Below are positions 1 to 6,462 of a DNA stretch of 12,932 nt, in pieces. A program made the translations under genes and the position numbers. Each line of letters opens with the position of its first letter. The first letter of the stretch is position 1. The stretch comes from Ruminococcaceae bacterium UBA2806 (lineage in GTDB: Bacteria > Bacillota > Clostridia > Oscillospirales > Acutalibacteraceae), in the NCBI GenBank assembly GCA_002351795.1, contig DEHG01000144.1, positions 1 to 12,932 of the forward strand, read 5' to 3'. The notes beneath the pieces were generated by a model. It was not told the DNA's origin, ran no database searches, and saw only the letters and a program-made list of their open reading frames with translations.

Positions 1-1081
1 TATCAGTGTCGGTTATCGAGCTTACCGAGTCGCACCAGATATCTATGACCTTTGAAAGACCGTTATCTCCTGCGCTGATATTTGCGCTGACACTCTGAGT
101 CATGCGTGAATCTGAAATAAGGCGGCAGAAGCTTTCATTTTTGCAGCCTGTTTCAAGATCATATTCTGTGGAATATGCGTCGTCTATAACGGAAATATCT
201 TTGTCTTCATATGCAAAAACTGTTGCGGAAAGTCTTGCATCAAGTGTGACAAGAGTGCTGCTTTCATCATATTCGGATTTCAGGGAAACATCATAGCTCA
301 TAACGTCTACGCATATATCATTCTTTGTATTTTCATTTATTCCGTGAACGTCTATTATCTGACTGAGAGGAATGTGGAAGCTCATGATATCCTGACTTCC
401 GCTTTCAATATCGGTTATATAAAGTATTTTAAGGATAACCTCGCCTTTCAGCATAAGCTTGTCATCTATTGCTCTGCAATCGTCGGTTATGACATTCAGT
501 TCACTTCTGAGTATGCTTTCTGGGGAAGCCTTTCCCTTGCCGATATCAAGCACCTCGCTGACAGAAAACTGCTGCTGTGAACAGCCCTTGAGAACGCTTA
601 CAGTTTCATGATGGAGTCTTTGCTGTATATCGCTGCCCTCAATGGAGGTGCAGTATTCCTTCGGGCTGCACCTGAACACAGAAGCCATAACGGAAAATGC
701 GCCGTGTATATCAAGCTTTCTTGGACTTACGGCTCTGCAGTTGAGATATTCTGTTCTCAGCCTTACCCTGCAAACGCTTTCCGCATCGGCATTTTTAAGT
801 GTAAACGAACATGAGAACGGACTTGTATGTTCACAAAGACGTATGGCTTGTTTTTTGCTGTCAAGGTAGTATATTCTTATTGTTACATTTCCGTCTACAT
901 CAAGGCGGTCGCCAGTAATATTTTTTGATGTAATGCCCGGACAGATACGGCATTTGAGTATCCTTTCAACATCCGGACAATAATCCGGCAGACTGAGATC
1001 GAGATCAACGGGCTGTTCGCTTGCGCCCTCGAAAATCTTTTCGCAGATATCACATTTTTCCTTTTGAAGCTTATATTCCAT
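1..1081 (-). CDS. SPOCS (DUF3794) domain protein, 3' end outside window
   Basis: An open frame of 360 codons runs from an ATG at 1081 to the left edge with no stop, so the C-terminus is missing. The start is fixed by AGGAGG at 1090-1095, 8 nt upstream. The N-terminus (QPVDLDLSLPDYCPDVERIL, residues 23-42) is typical of clostridial SPOCS/DUF3794 proteins. The SPOCS unit appears twice: around residues 35-130 (core VDGNVTIRIYYLD, 62-74) and 175-290 (core LKGEVILKILYIT, 211-223). A further repeat may begin near 300. There is no signal peptide or membrane segment. SPOCS proteins include SipL of Clostridioides difficile, which works with SpoIVA in spore-coat assembly in the mother cell and ends in a LysM domain. 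Whether a LysM domain follows here cannot be seen. Several Cys residues are scattered through the protein (10, 13, 35, 44, 47, 83, 91). The family assignment is firm; a spore-envelope role is inferred. Confidence 0.85.
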   Translation of the reverse strand, partial: MEYKLQKEKCDICEKIFEGASEQPVDLDLSLPDYCPDVERILKCRICPGITSKNITGDRLDVDGNVTIRIYYLDSKKQAIRLCEHTSPFSCSFTLKNADAESVCRVRLRTEYLNCRAVSPRKLDIHGAFSVMASVFRCSPKEYCTSIEGSDIQQRLHHETVSVLKGCSQQQFSVSEVLDIGKGKASPESILRSELNVITDDCRAIDDKLMLKGEVILKILYITDIESGSQDIMSFHIPLSQIIDVHGINENTKNDICVDVMSYDVSLKSEYDESSTLVTLDARLSATVFAYEDKDISVIDDAYSTEYDLETGCKNESFCRLISDSRMTQSVSANISAGDNGLSKVIDIWCDSVSSITDTD

Positions 1082-1116
1082 CTGTTATTCCTCCTGACCA
1101 TATTTTCGTTCTATCA

Positions 1117-1146
1117 ATCTATATGAATTAATGTCCGGCAATATGA
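1117..1146 (-). promoter_or_regulatory. Candidate sigma-E-type promoter of the SPOCS gene
   Basis: On the minus strand TCATATT (1146-1140) is followed after 14 nt by CATATAGA (1125-1118). The first element matches the B. subtilis sigma-E -35 consensus KMATATT at all seven positions. The second is close to the -10 consensus CATACA-T. The expected transcription start near 1111 leaves about 30 nt before the ATG, just enough to contain the AGGAGG. This fits mother-cell expression of a spore-coat-type gene. Matching by eye to a consensus from another genus is the only evidence. Confidence 0.5.
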
Positions 1147-1243
1147 CTTTGAGTTCAGACGGGATAAATGAGTTTTAAGTATTATGTGTTATTATTGTTT
1201 TCCGCTGTCGGCTAAAAAATTTATGTTTTAATTATTTACAGTA

Positions 1244-1272
1244 TTGTAAATCAGAGGATAATTAATTATAAT
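1244..1272 (+). promoter_or_regulatory. Sigma-A-type promoter of the two-component operon
   Basis: TTGTAA (1244-1249) and a perfect TATAAT (1267-1272) are separated by 17 bp. The -35 matches TTGACA at four of six positions. Transcription would start near 1279, giving a leader of about 140 nt before the response regulator. Confidence 0.6.
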
Positions 1273-1284
1273 AAAATAATAGTA

Positions 1285-1297
1285 TTCAGATTCTGAA
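1285..1297. promoter_or_regulatory. Small inverted repeat near the predicted start of transcription
   Basis: TTCAG and CTGAA form a perfect 5-bp inverted repeat around a 3-nt centre, at about +7 to +19 of the predicted two-component transcript. It could be an operator half-site pair or chance in AT-rich DNA. OmpR-type regulators more often bind direct repeats. Confidence 0.2.
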
Positions 1298-1419
1298 CAT
1301 TAAGCAGATAAGACAGTGAAAATTATGAAATATACAGTAAAGCTTTTCAGTACAAAAACCGAGGAAACGTATCTGTTTTTCAGAGATTTGCAAAAAGCTG
1401 AAACGAGGAGGCTGAAAGA

Positions 1420-2100
1420 ATGTACCGCATACTTATGGTCGAGGATGATAAAAATATACAATCGCTTGTAAAAAACTATTTTACCAAAAAAGAAAAAGAC
1501 ACCTTTCAAATAGATATAGCATCAAACGGACAGACAGGGCTTGAAATGGCATATGACGAGGCATATGATCTATTGCTGCTTGATGTAATGCTTCCGGAGC
1601 TTGACGGTTTTGAAATATGCAGGGAGGTCAGAAAGAACAGCGATGTACCTATAATGTTCATTACCGCCCGCACAGATGAGTCCGATATACTTAACGGCTA
1701 TGCGCTGGGGTGTGATGATTATGTTGTAAAGCCCTTCCCGCTGCCGGTCTTGTATGAAAAGGCCAAAGCTCTTATCAATCGTTCAAAGGGGCTTGTTCGT
1801 TCCAAGGTTTTCAGCGCCGGAGGACTGTCGCTTAATCCGAATAACGGAATAGTTATCTGCAACGGTCAGGAGGTCAGGCTTACAGCAAGGGAATATTCTA
1901 TTCTTAAAGTACTTATTGAAAACAAGGGAAGAGTAATAAGCCGGGATCAGCTTTTAGATATGGTATGGGGTTATTGCAGCGGAACGGATGAAAGAGTGCT
2001 TGATACCCATATGAAAAATCTTCGCAAAGCTCTCGGAATAAACGGAAAGCAGATAAAAACCGTTATACGGCGTGGTTATAAACTGGATGAAAGCTTATAA
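1420..2100 (+). CDS. OmpR/PhoB-family response regulator
   Basis: This 226-residue DNA-binding response regulator has the usual family length. The receiver domain (about 1-120) shows the acidic pair D9/D10, the phospho-acceptor D55 in LLLLDVMLPE, T82 in FITART and K104 in VVKPF. The winged-helix effector domain (about 131-224) has LTAREYSILKVLIENKGRVI and ends in the characteristic RRGYKL. ATG 1420 is set by AGGAGG at 1406-1411, 8 nt upstream. The histidine kinase gene begins 29 nt after the stop, so the two form a cognate pair in one transcript. Targets are not evident. The operon promoter and mntP downstream are candidates by position only. The protein could be assigned to a named system (for example a VanR- or YcbL-like subgroup) only by phylogeny. 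Confidence 0.95.
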   Translation: MYRILMVEDDKNIQSLVKNYFTKKEKDTFQIDIASNGQTGLEMAYDEAYDLLLLDVMLPELDGFEICREVRKNSDVPIMFITARTDESDILNGYALGCDDYVVKPFPLPVLYEKAKALINRSKGLVRSKVFSAGGLSLNPNNGIVICNGQEVRLTAREYSILKVLIENKGRVISRDQLLDMVWGYCSGTDERVLDTHMKNLRKALGINGKQIKTVIRRGYKLDESL

Positions 2101-2129
2101 TATCTTCAAAAAAGGAAAGACGGTGAGGT

Positions 2130-3794
2130 ATGGAAAAGAAGCTTATTAAAGAAAGAAATACCCTGCTGATCAGAATAATGCTGATACTATTTGCAGTATG
2201 GCTTTTTGTATCTGTAACATATTGCGCTGTACGTCTTTATAATGAAGAAAGCAGCGTAAAGGACAGGGAAATATCCAATCTTACAAATGCTCACAAACAG
2301 CTTTCTATCGGAACACAGGGTCCTGATGAAATGGAGTATTTTATCATGAACAATTCTGCCCTGATAAATTTTAAGGATTCATTTTCGGATGGTTTTGACA
2401 GTCAGATGATAGTAAGGGACAGAGACAGCGATAAGATAATAGCAGACACATCTGATAAAATTACTGTTCTTTTCGGTTTTGAAACACAGGACGGACTTAC
2501 GGGAATGAGATACGGTGTTATAAGTCATAAGAGATTTACAGAGCTGCTGAGTGATGAACAATATAAGCTGATAAAAAAATGGCTGGAGACCAAAAACGAT
2601 AACGGCAGATATTATGAAGCAGTTTGTACAAAAGCTCATGTATACAACGATGAATATATCCCGCTTGAAATTCAGATCGTTCTTACAGACGGAGGCGAAA
2701 TATGGCTGTCACATGATAAAATGGTTGAAACGATAAAGATCAGAGATACAATGCCTGATATGGATATTTTTACAAGCATTGATGTACAGCGTAATATTAT
2801 ACCGAAGGAATTTATTCTCAGCAACGAGTATAATGAAGATATAATCAGCGGTCTGACGGATGAACAGATGGAACAGAATGTCATAATGATACCTACGGGC
2901 TTATTCAAATATACATTCTATTCAAGTGATTATATGTTTCTTAATGTTCTGACATTCAGCGATGATGAATCAAAGCGGTATGTTGCAAATGATAATTTTT
3001 TTATGATACAGTATGCAAAAAGGATTGACCTCCTTGAAAACTGCATGAAAGATCTTATCATTGGTACAGCGGTATTGTTTGCGTTCTTTTTCATCATAGG
3101 GGTGATACTTTACTTCATGATATGGAAGATGGTAAAGGCGCAGATGATACAGGAGAGAAAGCGGGCGGATCTGACAAATGCTCTGGCGCATGATATAAAA
3201 ACGCCGCTTTTTGTTATAAGCGGATATGCCTATAGTCTGAAAGAGGATATCGACAGCAGCGAGCGTGAGATCTATATTGACAAAATAATCGAGCAGACAG
3301 ATGAAATAAACGGTCTTGTTCATAATATGCTTAGTCTGAGCAAGCTTGATTCATATGCGATGAAGCTGAACAAAACAGAATTTGATCTTAATGATATGAC
3401 AGATACAATAGTAAATGACAGGGGAAAGCTCCCCGATGGAAAAACTATTGTTTACAGTCACAGCGGGGATAACACCATAAACGCCGACAAGGAGCTTATA
3501 AAATCAGCTCTTCAGAACCTGATCGACAATGCGCTCAAGTATTCTCCGAATGACAGTGAGATCATTATAAGCCTTAAAGATAAAACCATATCTATAGCCA
3601 ATCCCGGCGAGCAGATGAGCAGATCGGAGCTTAAAAAGCTCTGGCAGCCCTATGTACGGGGCGATAAAAGCCGCAGCAAAAGCGGAAATGGTCTGGGACT
3701 GTCAATAGTCAAGTCGATACTTGATCTTCATGGCGCTGAATATGATCTGACAATGAAAAATAATATTTTTGAAATTACTCTCAGTTTCAGCTGA
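2130..3794 (+). CDS. Membrane sensor histidine kinase
   Basis: This 554-residue kinase has an N-terminal membrane segment (about 13-33) and an extracytoplasmic sensor region of roughly 270 residues (35-305) that I do not recognise. A second membrane segment lies at about 309-332. The cytoplasmic core follows: H-box ALAHDIKTPL with phospho-acceptor H354, N-box NLIDNALKYS (463-472), an F-box-like LWQPYVRG (504-511) and G-box GNGLGLSIVKS (519-529). The G1 position reads ANPGEQ instead of the usual DxGxG, a variant found in some Firmicutes kinases. No clear HAMP domain separates the second membrane segment from the H-box, since only about 20 residues lie between them. The start has GGTGAGG at 2122-2128, very close to the ATG, and AAGGA further up, so the exact RBS is uncertain. 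The kinase presumably phosphorylates the regulator just upstream. Its signal is unknown. Confidence 0.93.
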   Translation: MEKKLIKERNTLLIRIMLILFAVWLFVSVTYCAVRLYNEESSVKDREISNLTNAHKQLSIGTQGPDEMEYFIMNNSALINFKDSFSDGFDSQMIVRDRDSDKIIADTSDKITVLFGFETQDGLTGMRYGVISHKRFTELLSDEQYKLIKKWLETKNDNGRYYEAVCTKAHVYNDEYIPLEIQIVLTDGGEIWLSHDKMVETIKIRDTMPDMDIFTSIDVQRNIIPKEFILSNEYNEDIISGLTDEQMEQNVIMIPTGLFKYTFYSSDYMFLNVLTFSDDESKRYVANDNFFMIQYAKRIDLLENCMKDLIIGTAVLFAFFFIIGVILYFMIWKMVKAQMIQERKRADLTNALAHDIKTPLFVISGYAYSLKEDIDSSEREIYIDKIIEQTDEINGLVHNMLSLSKLDSYAMKLNKTEFDLNDMTDTIVNDRGKLPDGKTIVYSHSGDNTINADKELIKSALQNLIDNALKYSPNDSEIIISLKDKTISIANPGEQMSRSELKKLWQPYVRGDKSRSKSGNGLGLSIVKSILDLHGAEYDLTMKNNIFEITLSFS

Positions 3795-3937
3795 ATATTC
3801 AGGACAAGAGAAAGTGCAGTGTATTCGCTGTCGGGTAGTTTTTACAGCTTGATTTTCCGGAAATTTTTTTATAGATGCTTGGAAAGGTTTTCAGAGGTTG
3901 ACTTGACAGATGATTAACGCTTGAAAGGATAATAAAA

Positions 3938-4522
3938 ATGGAATGGAATTTGTTGTTTTTTTTCAATAGTATATTGCTTGGAGTAGGGCTTGCGATGGAT
4001 TCATTTTCGGTATCCCTTGCTAACGGTCTTAACGAGCCGAAAATGAGAAAAAAGAAAATGCTTGGAATTTCGGGAACATTTGGCTTTTTCCAGGGACTTA
4101 TGCCGATGATAGGATGGGTATGCGTACATACGATAATACAGTATTTCAAAGTGTTTGAAAAATTCATACCATGGATAGCGCTTTTGCTTCTGCTGTTTAT
4201 CGGCGGAAAGATGCTTATTGAAGGAATACTGAATAAGGAGGATGACGAAAAAATAACACGACTTGGCATAGGCGCATTATTAGTGCAGGGAATAGCGACA
4301 TCTATAGATGCACTTTCAGTTGGTTTTACGATTGCTGAATACGGTATTTTAATGGCTCTGACAGCTTCGTTTATCATTGCTGTCGTTACATTTGCAATAA
4401 GCTTTGCCGGTCTTGAGATAGGTAAAAAGTTTGGTATGAAATTTGCAAACAAGGCTACTATTTTAGGCGGTCTGATACTTATTGGCATCGGTATTGAAAT
4501 TTTTGTTACAGGAATTTTTTAA
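3938..4522 (+). CDS. mntP: MntP manganese efflux pump
   Basis: This 194-residue polytopic protein of the MntP (DUF204/YebN) family exports Mn(II) across the cytoplasmic membrane. Six hydrophobic segments form the family's two inverted halves, each with its signature: GLAMDSFSVSLANG (17-30, D21) and GIATSIDALSVGFT (118-131, D124). The two aspartates lie in the proposed ion path. A short charged loop (NKEDDEKITR) divides the halves. AAAGGA at 3924-3929 lies 8 nt before the ATG. The gene follows the kinase gene by 143 bp in the same direction, with no convincing terminator between. Many mntP genes sit behind a yybP-ykoY manganese riboswitch, but I cannot recognise its conserved core in this gap. 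Regulation is therefore open and could include read-through from the two-component genes. A bidirectional terminator follows the stop. Confidence 0.93.
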   Translation: MEWNLLFFFNSILLGVGLAMDSFSVSLANGLNEPKMRKKKMLGISGTFGFFQGLMPMIGWVCVHTIIQYFKVFEKFIPWIALLLLLFIGGKMLIEGILNKEDDEKITRLGIGALLVQGIATSIDALSVGFTIAEYGILMALTASFIIAVVTFAISFAGLEIGKKFGMKFANKATILGGLILIGIGIEIFVTGIF

Positions 4523-4534
4523 AATAATAAAAAA

Positions 4535-4572
4535 GCGGCGGTCACTCAAAAAGCGACTGCCGCACTGTTTTT
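4535..4572. terminator. Bidirectional terminator between mntP and the lipoprotein gene
   Basis: A 12-bp stem, GCGGCGGTCACT (4535-4546) with AGCGACTGCCGC (4552-4563), has one G-U pair and one mismatch and encloses the loop CAAAA. On the plus strand TTTTT follows at 4568-4572. On the minus strand the stem is followed by a run of six Ts from the A-rich stretch before it. It should stop both convergent transcripts and looks stronger in the minus direction. Confidence 0.85.
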
Positions 4573-6085
4573 ATTCATTGTTTACAGGTTCATCTTCCGT
4601 TGTATCATTATTTTCTGTTTCTTCATCTGATGTATCGTTATTGACAGGTTCGGTATTTGTCGGCTCAATATAAAGCACCCCAAGCTCAGCAAGTCTTTCT
4701 TTGTTGGAAAGCTTGCTCTTTTCATTGAAGTACATATCAAGCTTGTCAGCATCAATTGTGTAAAGCAAGTTGAATTGCTTTTCATAATCTGCTTTCTTCA
4801 CGTCTTCATCATCGATCTTATACGAAACAGCGGTTTTGTCATCAGAATATGTATATTTGGTGACAGTGCTGAAGGTTTTGATCTTCTCCGATAAATTTGT
4901 GCCTTCCATCATATACAAAGTGTTTGTGAGATCATTCTGTGTTCCTTTTTCATTTGCCTCGAACAATGAATCTGTTTCTGTGATATATACAGTATTGTCT
5001 GTCTCGGAATATTTGAAACTTATGCTCTTTCCGCCGATATCGTCAACGAGGTTCGCCTTGATAAGCGGTTTTACCTTTCCGTCCTCGATAGTGAGCAGAT
5101 ATGACGGATGATGAGAATAATAATATTCTTCATTACTGTTTTCTGTGGTTTCGTTTTCGTAATCCGGATACTGATGCTCGGTGTCAAAGAACATCTCAAA
5201 TATGCCATCGCCGTTGTAATCGAAAATTGCCTGATTGCGGACGATAAGGGTCTTGTTTTTGATCTTCTTGCCATTGTATTCATATGCCGCCCATGCACGG
5301 GAATCAATATATTTCTGGTAAATTGCGGCAGCGTCCTTATATTCCTGAGTTGTTCTGATATTCTTGACAGACGCAGGCTTATTGGGCGTGAATCCGAGAG
5401 CTTTCAATGTATTGTTAGTATCACTTACGATTTTTTCAGGATCATCGCTGTTATACAGACTCAGGTGCTGGGAATTATCCCCGCCCGATCTGACGTCGGA
5501 AACAACGACAATGTTCTTTCCGTCAAAATACATCATATCCTTGCCGCCTGACATGACATAAGTACCGTCTGATGTCGTGCAGTATTCAATAAAAGGATTG
5601 TCCTCGTCTTCGTAATTGACATTACCCGAGTAAACGGATACAGCCTGACCGTCGATAAAGCTGTAGATCTCCTGAGTGTCTGCAACATCCTTGCCCTTGC
5701 TGTCATAGGCGCACAGCATTTCGTCAATGCCGTCCTTGTTCATATCAAAAAGACGGACAACAGAAACACCCTTTATGTATCCTCTGAGGAATGATCTGTC
5801 GTTTATTATTTCAGGGCTACCGTGTTCACTGATAATATCACGGATAATTATACCGTATGCCTCATATACTACTGATTTATCAGGCTTTGCAGATACAGGC
5901 TTTTTTGAGGTCTGAGATACTGTACTTCTTTGTGACGGCTCGGGAACAGAAACGATATCGCTTTCCTCAGTTGAAATTGTACGGTCTCTTGAGCTTTCTT
6001 CTGTCTGATCTCCGTCATTTCCTGCACAGCCTGTTACAGATACCGCAAGAATTGCAGCAAGAATAACTAATGCTATTTTTTTCAT
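4571..6085 (-). CDS. Lipoprotein with two calcium-loop-like motifs
   Basis: This 504-residue secreted lipoprotein has a signal sequence with a charged MKK start, a hydrophobic stretch (4-17) and lipobox VTGC, so C20 would be acylated and anchored to the outer face of the membrane. A Ser/Thr/Glu-rich linker (21-70) follows. Two D-x-N-x-D-G-x-x-E loops, at D114-E122 (DMNKDGIDE) and D289-E297 (DYNGDGIFE), each sit in a VCBS/FG-GAP-like or EF-loop context and suggest calcium binding. The halves around them are weakly similar, hinting at an internal duplication. The C-terminus (about 475-504) is strongly acidic, rich in Asn, Asp, Glu and Thr. No catalytic motif was recognised. Similar lipoproteins are frequent in Ruminococcus genomes and are of unknown function. 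The start is supported by GGAGG at 6095-6099. The gene stands alone on its strand between a strong promoter and a terminator. Confidence 0.85.
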   Translation of the reverse strand: MKKIALVILAAILAVSVTGCAGNDGDQTEESSRDRTISTEESDIVSVPEPSQRSTVSQTSKKPVSAKPDKSVVYEAYGIIIRDIISEHGSPEIINDRSFLRGYIKGVSVVRLFDMNKDGIDEMLCAYDSKGKDVADTQEIYSFIDGQAVSVYSGNVNYEDEDNPFIEYCTTSDGTYVMSGGKDMMYFDGKNIVVVSDVRSGGDNSQHLSLYNSDDPEKIVSDTNNTLKALGFTPNKPASVKNIRTTQEYKDAAAIYQKYIDSRAWAAYEYNGKKIKNKTLIVRNQAIFDYNGDGIFEMFFDTEHQYPDYENETTENSNEEYYYSHHPSYLLTIEDGKVKPLIKANLVDDIGGKSISFKYSETDNTVYITETDSLFEANEKGTQNDLTNTLYMMEGTNLSEKIKTFSTVTKYTYSDDKTAVSYKIDDEDVKKADYEKQFNLLYTIDADKLDMYFNEKSKLSNKERLAELGVLYIEPTNTEPVNNDTSDEETENNDTTEDEPVNNE

Positions 6086-6167
6086 GTTTAATTTCCTCCG
6101 TATTCAGATTTCCTGAAAAACAGGATATTTTTATAAAATGCTATGCCGGTAAGCGGCAGTTATTGTT

Positions 6168-6192
6168 TGTCATTTTACGTCAATATATGACA
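6168..6192. promoter_or_regulatory. Putative operator: three TGTCA-type sites at 10-bp spacing
   Basis: TGTCA (6168-6172), CGTCA (6178-6182) and the inverted TGACA (6188-6192) start exactly 10 bp apart, so they lie on one face of the helix. The last two form an imperfect 17-bp palindrome, ACGTCAATATATGACAT (6177-6193). The array falls at about +5 to +29 of the predicted lipoprotein transcript, a typical position for a repressor site. The TGTCA motif recurs in the -35 element at 6227-6231. The binding protein is unknown. Confidence 0.35.
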
Positions 6193-6203
6193 TTTACTTT
6201 TCT

Positions 6204-6232
6204 ATTATATAAAGAAGTGCAGGAAATGTCAA
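6204..6232 (-). promoter_or_regulatory. Consensus sigma-A promoter of the lipoprotein gene
   Basis: On the minus strand TTGACA (6232-6227) and TATAAT (6209-6204) are separated by 17 bp, matching the vegetative consensus at every position. Transcription would start near 6197 and leave a leader of about 112 nt. The leader contains a small hairpin (TCCTG/CAGGA, 6111-6125). Confidence 0.8.
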
Positions 6233-6261
6233 TTATTTAATGGCGGATTTAAATAAAAAAC

Positions 6262-6290
6262 TTGACTTGATGGGATAGTTATATTATAAT
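6262..6290 (+). promoter_or_regulatory. Strong sigma-A promoter of the tig-clpP-clpX region
   Basis: TTGACT (6262-6267) and TATAAT (6285-6290) are separated by 17 bp, 11 of 12 consensus positions. It is divergent from the lipoprotein promoter, with only 29 bp between the two -35 elements. The expected start of transcription is near 6297. Confidence 0.8.
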
Positions 6291-6296
6291 ATATGA

Positions 6297-6462
6297 TGGT
6301 TTGCTTTATTGATTGCGGGATAACCGCCCGGGACGCAGCAGTGAGCCGCCTCAGCTGTATGCTGCTGGCTGTAAGCTGGAACGTTGGACGCCTTAAAGCA
6401 GACTGCGGAAAGACCGCAAGGAAAATAAAGGAGCAGGAAAGCTCAGTTCGGAGGAAAATAAA
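6297..6462 (+). promoter_or_regulatory. Structured 5' leader of tig, unassigned
   Basis: This leader of about 166 nt is visibly richer in GC than the AT-rich flanks and can fold strongly. A first hairpin is GCGG/CCGC (6315-6327). A three-tier stem-loop has CAGC 6336-6339 pairing with 6375-6378, AGCC 6344-6347 with 6367-6370, and CAGC 6352-6355 with 6361-6364 around the loop TGTAT. Two further hairpins are TGCGG/CCGCA (6404-6418, loop AAAGA) and GAGC/GCTC (6431-6444), the latter ending 5 nt before the GGAGG of tig. Alternative pairing CAGCAG (6336-6341) with CTGCTG (6362-6367) is possible, so two mutually exclusive folds exist. I do not recognise a known riboswitch, T-box or ribosomal-protein leader. 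An ORF crossing it from 6293 has no ribosome binding site and is not called. Confidence 0.45.

Larger units (their letters stand above)
1082..1419. other. Divergent intergenic region, SPOCS gene / response regulator
   Basis: This 338-bp gap holds the minus-strand sigma-E-like promoter near its left end and the plus-strand promoter at 1244-1272. A plus-strand leader of about 140 nt then runs to the regulator gene. It is AT-rich, especially 1180-1280. A short plus ORF starting at 1324 (about 48 codons, overlapping the regulator gene) lacks a clear ribosome binding site and is not called. No RNA family was recognised. Confidence 0.6.

Noticed and set aside
102..869. Several plus-strand ORFs of 60-80 codons at the left end
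   Set aside because: All are shadows of the minus-strand SPOCS gene, whose frame is open throughout and shows recognisable family sequence.
1324..1470. Small ORF of about 48 codons in the leader of the response regulator gene
   Set aside because: No convincing Shine-Dalgarno sequence, and it runs into the regulator gene in another frame. A leader peptide cannot be excluded but is not supported.
3827..3848. Possible terminator after the kinase gene
   Set aside because: The stem GCTGT/ACAGC has only 5 bp with a 12-nt loop, and the following T-run is interrupted. It is too weak to call.
3898..3933. TTGACA near 3903 as a promoter for mntP
   Set aside because: The only TATAAT-like hexamer (GATAAT) needs a 19-bp spacer and overlaps the ribosome binding site, which would leave no leader.
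3799..4488. Long 229-codon minus-strand ORF opposite mntP
   Set aside because: It is the antisense of a clear MntP coding frame, is low in complexity (Ile, Ser, Pro, Asn) and has no domain. It also covers the mntP upstream gap by chance of AT-rich sequence.
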